From contig VLTN01000059.1 in the NCBI GenBank assembly GCA_008330645.1, forward strand, positions 1-64,000: a stretch of 64,000 nucleotides of DNA, written 5' to 3'. The position numbers and the translations under genes were made by a program. The notes beneath the pieces are model-generated. The model searched no databases and was not told the origin of the DNA. It saw only the letters and a program-made list of their open reading frames with translations. This document shows, in pieces, positions 56,852 through 64,000 of the stretch. This DNA comes from Cafeteria roenbergensis. Taxonomy: Eukaryota; Sar; Bigyra; Bicosoecida; Cafeteriaceae. The number at the start of each line of letters is the position of its first letter. Position 1 is the stretch's first letter.

Positions 56852-57894
56852 CGTGCCCGCGCGACGGGTGGGCCGTCAGAGTCGCGAGAAACCCGACCAG
56901 GGCCGACCGTCAAAGTCCCCGCGGCCGCGCGGCCTGTGACTTTGGTGCAGCGAGGCACCAGCCGCGAAGCGCGAAGGTGTTGGCGGGCTTTGCTGCCGGC
57001 CCGCGTCAGGCAGAGCTGGGGCCATCGCGTCATCCCCGCCCACAGCAGCTCGCCCCGCCGCCAGCCCCGCGCGCCAGCATCGGCCTGCGGCAGGCAGCAG
57101 CAGCGTCCTGTGCCCCCGTCGCGTGGAGTGGCCGGCGGGGGCTGGTCCCGGCGCGGGAACAGCCCGCGTGGCCCGCCAGCTCACACGCGCTGCCCGCCTC
57201 CTGCTGGTTGGGCCACTGTTCTGGCGCGCCGGCGTGAAGCGGCGGGCGGCCGAATCACGGGCTCGCGATGCGCTGCGACTTGGGGCCTGGGCCCCGCACC
57301 GCCCGCCTCCGCTCGGAGCTTGGCCACACTTGCCCAGCGCGCGTGCCGCGCAGCTCGGCTGGCGATTGGCTGGCGGGTCGCCACGCGAAACTCTGCGCTG
57401 CCCAGGGCCGATCCCGGCCCGCGCCGGCGGCCGCAACCGGGGCACGAGGGCTCCGAGGGGTGCTTGCCGTGCTCGCAAAACCAGCCCTGCCCGCTCCGGA
57501 GCCGCCCATGCAGCGCAGCCACGGGCTCCACAGCGCCGCCCACCCGAGTTGCAGACGCGTCCAAAGCAAAACGTGGCGCGTCGCCGTCTGACCCACGCGC
57601 CGAATCATCGGCGGGCTCGACCCTTCTGCGCGCCCAATCGCGCCTAAACCCGCGCCAGCGGCCGTCCGGCCGAGCATGCCTCACTCGCGGTCCCTCTGCG
57701 CGGGGCTTTGGGCCCCCGAAGGCAGCGGCACGAGGCTCCGAGCGCCGCGGCAGAGCTGCCCGCTGACTCCCAGCCGCGACTAGCGCTCGCCGAGGTGCAG
57801 TCCCGCGGACGACTTTCGAGCGCCTCTGCCGCGACAGGCCGGGCCGCCGCGTCGCGGCAGCACTCCGCCTCGAGAGTCCGAGCGACCAGGCCAA
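56852..57894. other. Long divergent spacer, carrier gene / purine fusion gene
   Basis: About 1 kb of Pro/Arg/Ala-coding-like GC-rich DNA with no frame resembling a protein family on either strand. It must contain the 5' regions of both neighbours; an unrecognised 5' non-coding exon is possible. Confidence 0.35.
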
Positions 57895-60800
57895 ATGGCA
57901 GCTGTGTGCGCCGGCGCGTTTGCCGCCACTGTCGCTGGCGGGGTGGCGTACGCCCTGGGACGGCGCTCGGAAATGCCCTCGCGAGACGTGCTCGTCGTGG
58001 GCGGCGGCGGACGGGAGCACGCGCTGGCCTGGAGGCTCGCGCAGTCGCCCCAGCTCGGCACCGGGGACACTGTGTACGTGGCCCCGGGCAACGGTGGCAC
58101 TGCGCTGTGCTCCTCGGCGCGCTGCGACGTGTCTAATGTCGCCATCTCGGCCACGGACATCCCGGCGCTGGTGCGCTTCGCCCGCGAGAAGCGCGTGCGG
58201 CTGGTCGTTGTCGGCCCCGAGCAGCCCCTCGTAGAAGGCCTGGCGGACGCCCTCGCCGCGGAGGGCATTCCGTGCTTCGGCCCGTCCAAGGCGGCCGCCG
58301 AGCTCGAGGGCTCCAAGGCCTACTGCAAGGACTTCATGGCCCGCCACGGCATCCCGACCGCCGAGTACGCCACGTTCAGCGACTCCAAGGCCGCCGAGGA
58401 GCACATCCTGGACGCGCGCAAGACGGCAGACCGTGTGGTCATCAAGACGTCGGGGCTCGCGGCCGGCAAGGGCGTGGTGCTGCCGGCCAACCGCGCCGCG
58501 GCGGCCAAGGAGGCCCGCGCCTTCCTGGACGGCGGCAAGTTCGGCGCCGCCGGCAAGACCATCGTCGTGGAGGAGCTGCTGGAGGGCGTGGAGGCAAGCG
58601 TGCTGGCCTTTTGCGACGGCGTGACGGCGTGGCCTCTGCCCGCGGCGCAGGACCACAAGCGCATCTGGGAGTTCGACCAGGGGCCCAATACGGGCGGCAT
58701 GGGCGCGTTTGCCCCCTCCCCGGCCGTGGACGAGGCCATGTCGGAGCACGTGCGCCGCACCGTGCTGCAGCCTGCGGTCGACGGCATGCGCGCCGAGGGC
58801 CGCCCCTTCGTCGGCGTCCTGTTCGCCGGCCTCATGATCTCGCCGGCCGGCCGCGCCCCCCGCTCCGCCAGCACGGCCCCCGACGGCCGCGGCGTGTCCG
58901 TCCTGGAGTTCAACGTCCGCCTTGGCGACCCCGAGACGCAGGTTGTGCTGCCGCTGCTTCACCCGGACGTGGACCTGCTCGCCCTCATGGCCGACTGCAC
59001 CAGAGGCGAGCTGCACCTCTGGCTGGCGCCGGGCCCCGACGGCCAGCGCCGCCTCCGCTTCCGCCCCGGCGCCGCGGCCACTGTGGTCGCTGCCTCGCAC
59101 GGCTACCCCGCCGCGTACGCCAAGGGGCGGCCCATCTCCATCGCCGGCAGCTCAACCCACGGCGGGTCCGGGGTGGCGGGCAGCTCCCGCGGCGCGTCCG
59201 GCGGCGTCCCGGGCGTGGCAGGCACCCTGCTGTTCCACGCGGGCACCCAGCTGGAGAGCGACTCTGCGTCAGCTGATCCCGCCCGGCCCTTCACGCTCCG
59301 CACCAGCGGGGGGCGCGTGCTCGCCGTGACCGGCATCGGCGCCACCATCGACGCGGCGCTGGAGCGGGCATACGCCGGGATGGCCGCGGTCTCCTTCCAG
59401 GGCAAGGCGTTCCGCCGCGACATCGGCCGTAGCTACCACCGGCCGCGCCCCCACGAGCCCCTCCGCGTGGGCGTGCTGGGCTCTACCAACGGCACGGACC
59501 TGGCAGCCGTGCTTGGGGCCATCGACGGGACCCTCCGCGTGCGCGACCTGCCCCCGCTGGACGCGTCGGTGGAGGTGGTCATCTCCAACCGCAGCGGTGC
59601 CGGGATCCTCGACAAGGCGCGCGCGCGCGGCATTCCCGCCCTGCACGTGCCGCGCGTGCGCGTGTCCCCGGGCGGGCCGTTCGAGAGCCGGGAGGAGTAC
59701 GGGCGCAAGCTGATCGACGCGCTCGACGGTCACGACGTGGACGTAGTCCTCCTCGTGGGCTTCATGCAGATCCTGGCCGGGAACGTCTGCGACCGGTACA
59801 AGTGGCGCATCCTCAACGTACACCCCTCCCTGCTCCCCGCGCACGCCGGCGGCATGGACACCGACGTGCACGCCGAGGTGCTGGCGGCCGGCGAGACTGA
59901 GAGCGGCTGCACCGTGCACTTCGCGGAGGAGACCGTCGACTCCGGCCCGTACCTGGTGCAGCGCCGCTGCCCCGTCTACCCCCGCAGGGACGACGCGGCG
60001 GCCCTCAAGGAGCGCGTGCAGGCGCTGGAGGGGGAGGCCTTCGTGGACGCGCTGCGGCTCTACCAGGACCGCCGCGGGTTCCTCACCGCCGTGCTGCGGA
60101 AGGGCTACGCCTCCTCCTCGGCCGCGGGCGTGCTGGCGGGGCTGGGGGCCCCGGGCATCGTGCCGCCCCTTGCCGACCCGGCTTCGTCGGCTGCTGGCGC
60201 TGCTGATGCCGCCGCGGGAGGCGGGGAGGAGGGCGAGGACGCCGGCGCCGGCCCGGACGGGGCGCTGACCTACGCTGGGGCCGGCGTTAGCATCGACACT
60301 GGCAACCGGCTCATCGACGCGATCAAGCCGCTGGCGGCTTCCACGCGCCGCCCGGGGGCCGATGCGCAGCTCGGCGGCTTTGGCGGCCTGTTCGACCTGG
60401 CGCGGTGCGGGTACTCGGACCCGGTCCTGGTGTCCGGCACCGACGGCGTGGGCACGAAGCTGCTCGTCGCGCGGCAGGCTGGCATCCACAGCACCGTCGG
60501 CGTGGACCTCGTTGCCATGTGCGTGAACGACATCGTGGTGCAGGGGGCAGAGCCGCTCTTCTTCCTCGACTACTTCGCCACGGGCAAGCTCAGCATCTCA
60601 GACGCCGCGGACGTGGTGTCCGGCATCGCGGAGGGCTGCAGGCAGGCGGGCTGCGCGCTGGTGGGCGGCGAGACGGCGGAGATGCCGGGCCTGTACGCCA
60701 AGGGAGACTACGACCTGGCTGGCTTCAGCGTGGGCGCCGTCGAGCGCTCCGCCATCATCCCTCGCATGGACGAGGTGTGCGCGGGCGACGTGATCCTCGG

Positions 60801-61437
60801 CCTTGCGTCATCGGGGGTGCACTCAAACGGCTTCTCGCTGGTGCGCAAGAGCGCCGAGCGGGCGGGCGTGGCCATGGACGACCCCTGCCCGTTCGGCCCG
60901 GCGGCGGAGGAGGCGGCGGCGGCGGCGGCGGGAGAGGGGGTGCCGTCCGCTCGACGCGTTCCCTCGCTCGGAGAGGTCCTCCTGACCCCCACGCGCATCT
61001 ACGTGCGCTCGCTGCTGCCTCTGCTTCGGTCGGAGGCTGCGCGCGCCGGGGCGGGCGCCATCAAGGCCCTTGCGCACATCACTGGCGGCGGCCTGCTCGA
61101 GAACCTGCCGCGCGTCATGCCCCGCGGCTCCGTTGCGCGCCTCGACGCGTCTGCCTGGACCGTGCCCGAGGTGTTCAAGTGGGTGCGCCGCGCCGGTGGC
61201 GGCATCGACCCGACTGAAATGGCCCGCACGTTCAACCTCGGCATCGGGATGGCCGTCGTGGTGTCCCCGGAGAACGCCGCCATGGTGGCCGACGACCTGC
61301 GCGGCCGAGGCGAGACCGTCTTCCGCATTGGCCGCATCTCTGCGGCGGACGCCGCCGCCTACGCCGGGCCCCACGGCACCGCTGCGGCCGAGCCACGCGT
61401 GGTCATCGAAGGACTCGCTGAGGCGCTGGACGCCTGA
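57895..61437 (+). CDS. Trifunctional purine synthesis enzyme, order GARS-GART-AIRS
   Basis: One 1180-aa single-exon polypeptide for steps 2, 3 and 5 of de novo purine synthesis. Residues ~31-500 are GAR synthetase (PurD): [39 protein letters not shown]-grasp [25 protein letters not shown]. Residues ~515-730 are GAR formyltransferase (PurN): [13 protein letters not shown] at about 641 (catalytic Asn and His) and [14 protein letters not shown] (catalytic Asp). Residues ~790-1180 are AIR synthetase (PurM): [43 protein letters not shown]. Animal GART has the order GARS-AIRS-GART, so the last two domains are swapped here. The N-terminus [20 protein letters not shown] is hydrophobic and absent from cytosolic enzymes; initiation at Met27 (57973, MPSRDVLVV) would remove it. 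Confidence 0.95.
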   Translation: MAAVCAGAFAATVAGGVAYALGRRSEMPSRDVLVVGGGGREHALAWRLAQSPQLGTGDTVYVAPGNGGTALCSSARCDVSNVAISATDIPALVRFAREKRVRLVVVGPEQPLVEGLADALAAEGIPCFGPSKAAAELEGSKAYCKDFMARHGIPTAEYATFSDSKAAEEHILDARKTADRVVIKTSGLAAGKGVVLPANRAAAAKEARAFLDGGKFGAAGKTIVVEELLEGVEASVLAFCDGVTAWPLPAAQDHKRIWEFDQGPNTGGMGAFAPSPAVDEAMSEHVRRTVLQPAVDGMRAEGRPFVGVLFAGLMISPAGRAPRSASTAPDGRGVSVLEFNVRLGDPETQVVLPLLHPDVDLLALMADCTRGELHLWLAPGPDGQRRLRFRPGAAATVVAASHGYPAAYAKGRPISIAGSSTHGGSGVAGSSRGASGGVPGVAGTLLFHAGTQLESDSASADPARPFTLRTSGGRVLAVTGIGATIDAALERAYAGMAAVSFQGKAFRRDIGRSYHRPRPHEPLRVGVLGSTNGTDLAAVLGAIDGTLRVRDLPPLDASVEVVISNRSGAGILDKARARGIPALHVPRVRVSPGGPFESREEYGRKLIDALDGHDVDVVLLVGFMQILAGNVCDRYKWRILNVHPSLLPAHAGGMDTDVHAEVLAAGETESGCTVHFAEETVDSGPYLVQRRCPVYPRRDDAAALKERVQALEGEAFVDALRLYQDRRGFLTAVLRKGYASSSAAGVLAGLGAPGIVPPLADPASSAAGAADAAAGGGEEGEDAGAGPDGALTYAGAGVSIDTGNRLIDAIKPLAASTRRPGADAQLGGFGGLFDLARCGYSDPVLVSGTDGVGTKLLVARQAGIHSTVGVDLVAMCVNDIVVQGAEPLFFLDYFATGKLSISDAADVVSGIAEGCRQAGCALVGGETAEMPGLYAKGDYDLAGFSVGAVERSAIIPRMDEVCAGDVILGLASSGVHSNGFSLVRKSAERAGVAMDDPCPFGPAAEEAAAAAAGEGVPSARRVPSLGEVLLTPTRIYVRSLLPLLRSEAARAGAGAIKALAHITGGGLLENLPRVMPRGSVARLDASAWTVPEVFKWVRRAGGGIDPTEMARTFNLGIGMAVVVSPENAAMVADDLRGRGETVFRIGRISAADAAAYAGPHGTAAAEPRVVIEGLAEALDA

Positions 61438-62379
61438 GCGCTTGCCTAGGGCTGCGCGGGCGAGGCGACCATGCGCGGCAACGGCGTGGGGGGGAGTATT
61501 CGGCTGCAGTCTGCGCCTGGCCCCGGTCTGCTATGCGTCGATGGCTGGACCCAGTGGCAGGAGGTTGAGAGAGTGCGTGTTTGAATTTGCGGCGGCTGCT
61601 GCTGTCCAACTCAGTGGCATAGCGCACCGCAGCCGACCCAGCATACACTGCGCGCGCAGGCTCCCACTGTTTCGGTCGGCGAGCTGGAGCTGCGCGGCGG
61701 TGCGGTTGCAGCAACCTGCCGGCTGGCACAAACCGACCCTCACACGCACGACGCCGCACGTGCTCGCAAGGGAGCTCTAACTCTCTGGAAACGGGTGTGC
61801 TGGGTCCAACCTCCAGCCTCGAAACCGTCCACGGCGTCGTTTCGCGGGCGGAGCTTTGCAGTGATGTCGCGTTGCAGCGCGACCGGTTCCTGCGGCGGCC
61901 TCGCGGCGCGCCAGGAGGGACAGCCCTTTGGTCAAGGCCGCCTCTCGGTGGTCGATTCGGTCGCCCTGCGCTGAGTTGTCCCGCTGCCACCCGCTGGACA
62001 GCACCCCGAGGTGGCCAAGGGGCCCGCCGGCTGCTGTCCCGCGCGACCCTCGTCGTGTGTTGCACCTGCAGAGTCGACGCGCCCCTCTGCAACGCATGCC
62101 CACGCCGCGAGGCAGTTGCCCTCCGTCACCAGCCGCGCGCGGCGGCAGCGCACGACTCGGGGCGCCACGCGCAGTGTAGTTGACCCGCTATACCTGCGCC
62201 GCGGGGCCTCGTGCGCTGCTTGGCAAGCAGCAGCCTGAGGCGCGCCGGCGCGCACTGGGCCACAGGCTGCCACCGCCGCGGCAGCGATGCGCGGCCACCT
62301 GGGAACGCAGCGGCGCGGCCGGGGCGGCCCTGGGGGTGCCGCGCCTTCCCTGGATGTCGAGCTTCGAGGAATCCCTGCG
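61438..62379. other. Intergenic region after the purine fusion gene
   Basis: About 940 bp with only Arg/Ala-rich short frames. I see no protein family, RNA gene or clear promoter element. Confidence 0.35.
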
Positions 62380-64000
62380 ATGGCGGGGCGAGGGGCGCTG
62401 AGAGGCGTGCTGCCTGGGCTGACTGATTCCGCGGGCTCCCTGGTCCAGCTCTCCGGGGACGACGTCGATGGCTGGTCCGGCCGCGGGGGGGATGTGGGCA
62501 GCGCGCATTTCGGCACGGGGAGCAAGGGCGTGGGGCGGCTGGGGCCGATGGGGTCCAGGGACGTGCTTCACGGCGCCTCCGCCAGCGGCGCGCCCAGCAA
62601 GGGGCTTCCCCCGCTTCGAATGGGGCTCGGGCCCATGGACATCCCGCGCTCGAGCTCCCGTGCCAGTTCGACAGTGCCGCCTATGCTTGTGTCGCCGGCG
62701 TCAAGCCTCGGCCTGAGCGAGGCACCGTCGGGCGGCTTTCCTGCCCGCACAAGCGACGCGGCCACCCGCGGCCGCCGCTCGCGCAAGCAGAAGCCCTCCC
62801 GGGGCAGCCGCGACCACAGGTCGACCGCCTCGTCGTCTCGCACGGGCAGTGTGAACCAGGGCCATGGGGCGCGCGGGCGCGCCGAGGTCGCCGACGAGCC
62901 GGTGTTTGGCTCCCAGCGGCCGCGGCAGCCCAAGCGGCTGGATCGCGCGTTGGAGGCCAAGGAGGACCCGCTGGACGTGGCTGCTCGCCACGCAAGAGGC
63001 ACCTCCCGCCCGCTTGCAGCGGCCGCCGCCGGGTCGCTGGGACTGGGTGCGCCACGCAAGGACCTGCCGTCCTTGGGACTGGGTGCGCCGCGCAAGGACC
63101 TGCCGTCCTTGGGCCTGGGACGTGCCCACGACAGGCAGCGGGCCATGGACAGCCAGGGTGGGCGCAGCGCCGTATCCAGCAGCCGCATGGGCTCTGGCCG
63201 AGCTGGGTTCGAGGCAGGCCCTTCCCCAGGGTCGGCGTGGGAGGCGGGTCTCGGGGCGCCAGCCCTGTCCCTGCCCGTGTCGGTCGACGCGGCTGCATTT
63301 GCGCGCGATGCCGAGCGCTGGGGCGCGCGGCAGAGGGCTGGAAGCCTGGCCACCCGGGCAGCGGCAGGGGGGCGCGAAGCCGGCGCCTCCCGAGGGCTGC
63401 ACGGTGGGCTCGAGCCTCGCAAGCAGGGCGGTCGGGGAGGCAGCGACGGTGGTCTGGCTCCCGTTTCACACAGGGGCCTGCCCTCCGCGGGGGCACATGC
63501 CCTGGAGGGGGGGGCAGCGCTTCGGCCGATTCGCGGAGCCTCCGCGGCCGGCGGTACGGGAGCTGCTGGCGGCGGCAGGCTGCGGGGGGCGGGCGCCTCC
63601 GCGCTGGCCTCCCTGCCCATGGCGGACCTGCTGGCGCCGGGGGGAGCGGGCATTGGTTCCCCCGCGGGCGGTCGGCTGCGAGGCAGCTTCCCGCTGGACG
63701 CGCAGCCGGCCGCCGGCTCGCTGGAAGGATCCCGAGCCAGGGCCAACAAGTCCACGCTGCTGCGGATGGGGTCCTTCCGGGAGGCGGCGCTCATGATCGC
63801 GGAGTCCCCTGCAGAGCCGGTCGGCGCCACGGCAGCAGCGGGCGGCAGCGGCAGAGCCGGCGGGGGCAAGACACTTCTCGCCCCGCTCAGGGACCGGCGA
63901 GCGGGCAGGGGGCAGCTGGGCAGCGCAGGGGCGGACTCCCTGTTCGAGGCAAAAGCGGACGCCTTCGCCGGGGAGGGAGGCGGGAAGCGATCCGGCCGGG
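62380..64000 (+). CDS. Partial disordered Ser/Gly/Arg-rich protein, open at window end
   Basis: A frame of at least 540 codons starts at the ATG at 62380 (MAGRGALRGVLPGLTDSAGS) and has no stop before the window ends. Composition is Gly/Ser/Ala/Arg with basic patches (TRGRRSRKQKPSRGSRDH) and a duplicated 12-residue unit. More ordered pieces are DPLDVAARHARG and TLLRMGSFREAALMIAESPA. The opposite strand is also open over 62568-63869, so the strand choice rests on length and these helices. Its style is like the 910-aa protein at 36482. No function is assignable. Confidence 0.45.
   Translation, partial: MAGRGALRGVLPGLTDSAGSLVQLSGDDVDGWSGRGGDVGSAHFGTGSKGVGRLGPMGSRDVLHGASASGAPSKGLPPLRMGLGPMDIPRSSSRASSTVPPMLVSPASSLGLSEAPSGGFPARTSDAATRGRRSRKQKPSRGSRDHRSTASSSRTGSVNQGHGARGRAEVADEPVFGSQRPRQPKRLDRALEAKEDPLDVAARHARGTSRPLAAAAAGSLGLGAPRKDLPSLGLGAPRKDLPSLGLGRAHDRQRAMDSQGGRSAVSSSRMGSGRAGFEAGPSPGSAWEAGLGAPALSLPVSVDAAAFARDAERWGARQRAGSLATRAAAGGREAGASRGLHGGLEPRKQGGRGGSDGGLAPVSHRGLPSAGAHALEGGAALRPIRGASAAGGTGAAGGGRLRGAGASALASLPMADLLAPGGAGIGSPAGGRLRGSFPLDAQPAAGSLEGSRARANKSTLLRMGSFREAALMIAESPAEPVGATAAAGGSGRAGGGKTLLAPLRDRRAGRGQLGSAGADSLFEAKADAFAGEGGGKRSGR
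63039..63110 (+). repeat. 36-bp direct repeat, two units
   Basis: Two adjacent 36-bp units differing at one base encode GLGAPRKDLPSL twice, followed by a third partial start (GLG). Confidence 0.85.

Noticed and set aside
57181-60489. Two long minus-strand frames opposite the purine fusion gene
   Set aside because: They are shadows of PurD/PurN/PurM codons, rich in His/Arg/Ala, with no family match.
1-64000. Possible virus-like, LTR or Polinton-type elements and CRISPR arrays
   Set aside because: No capsid, integrase, protein-primed polymerase, LTR pair or spaced short repeat array was seen; the only mobile DNA recognised is the RLE non-LTR family.

Overview
The window is nuclear DNA from a very GC-rich eukaryote with short spliceosomal introns. 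The evidence is eukaryote-only genes (ALG11, sphingosine-1-phosphate lyase, NAA20, an SLC25 carrier, a USP deubiquitinase, a UQCC1/CBP3 chaperone) and a uniform splice code: all 16 introns placed in unique-sequence genes start GTGAG and end GCAG. Several proteins carry mitochondrial-type leaders and one has a BART/CFAP36-like domain, which suggests a mitochondriate and possibly flagellated protist. Nothing plastid-specific is visible. A high-GC heterotrophic flagellate or alga would fit, but the species cannot be named from the sequence.

Layout. 1-5.5 kb is a repeat-rich block: two near-identical copies of the 3' end of a non-LTR retroelement with a restriction-like-endonuclease (RLE) C-terminus surround an ankyrin gene in which each exon encodes exactly one 33-residue repeat. 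5.5-26.7 kb holds ALG11, a PP2C-type phosphatase, a head-to-head pair of secreted Cys-rich/EGF proteins, a BART-domain protein, a mitochondrial complex III assembly chaperone and a giant secreted alpha/beta hydrolase. 26.9-33.7 kb is an accessory island of lower GC: two more RLE copies bracket a large P-loop NTPase with a C-terminal PD-(D/E)XK-like nuclease (Crinkler/RHS-like layout), followed by a truncated orphan reading frame. 34-64 kb returns to housekeeping genes: S1P lyase, a protein kinase, a USP, organellar TyrRS, TRMU/MnmA, NAA20, a helical-repeat protein, an SLC25 carrier and a GARS-GART-AIRS purine fusion, mixed with disordered Gly/Ala/Ser-rich proteins.

Organisation. Genes largely alternate in strand, giving seven head-to-head pairs, most with spacers of 180-370 bp that probably work as shared promoters. 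Several genes serve mitochondria (UQCC1-like, TyrRS, TRMU, SLC25, probably the 138-aa protein and perhaps the NTPase), others serve glycosylation and lipid metabolism (ALG11, S1P lyase). Exon structures were rebuilt by hand from splice signals, frame continuity and protein-family conservation. No tRNA, rRNA, CRISPR array or virus-like element was recognised.
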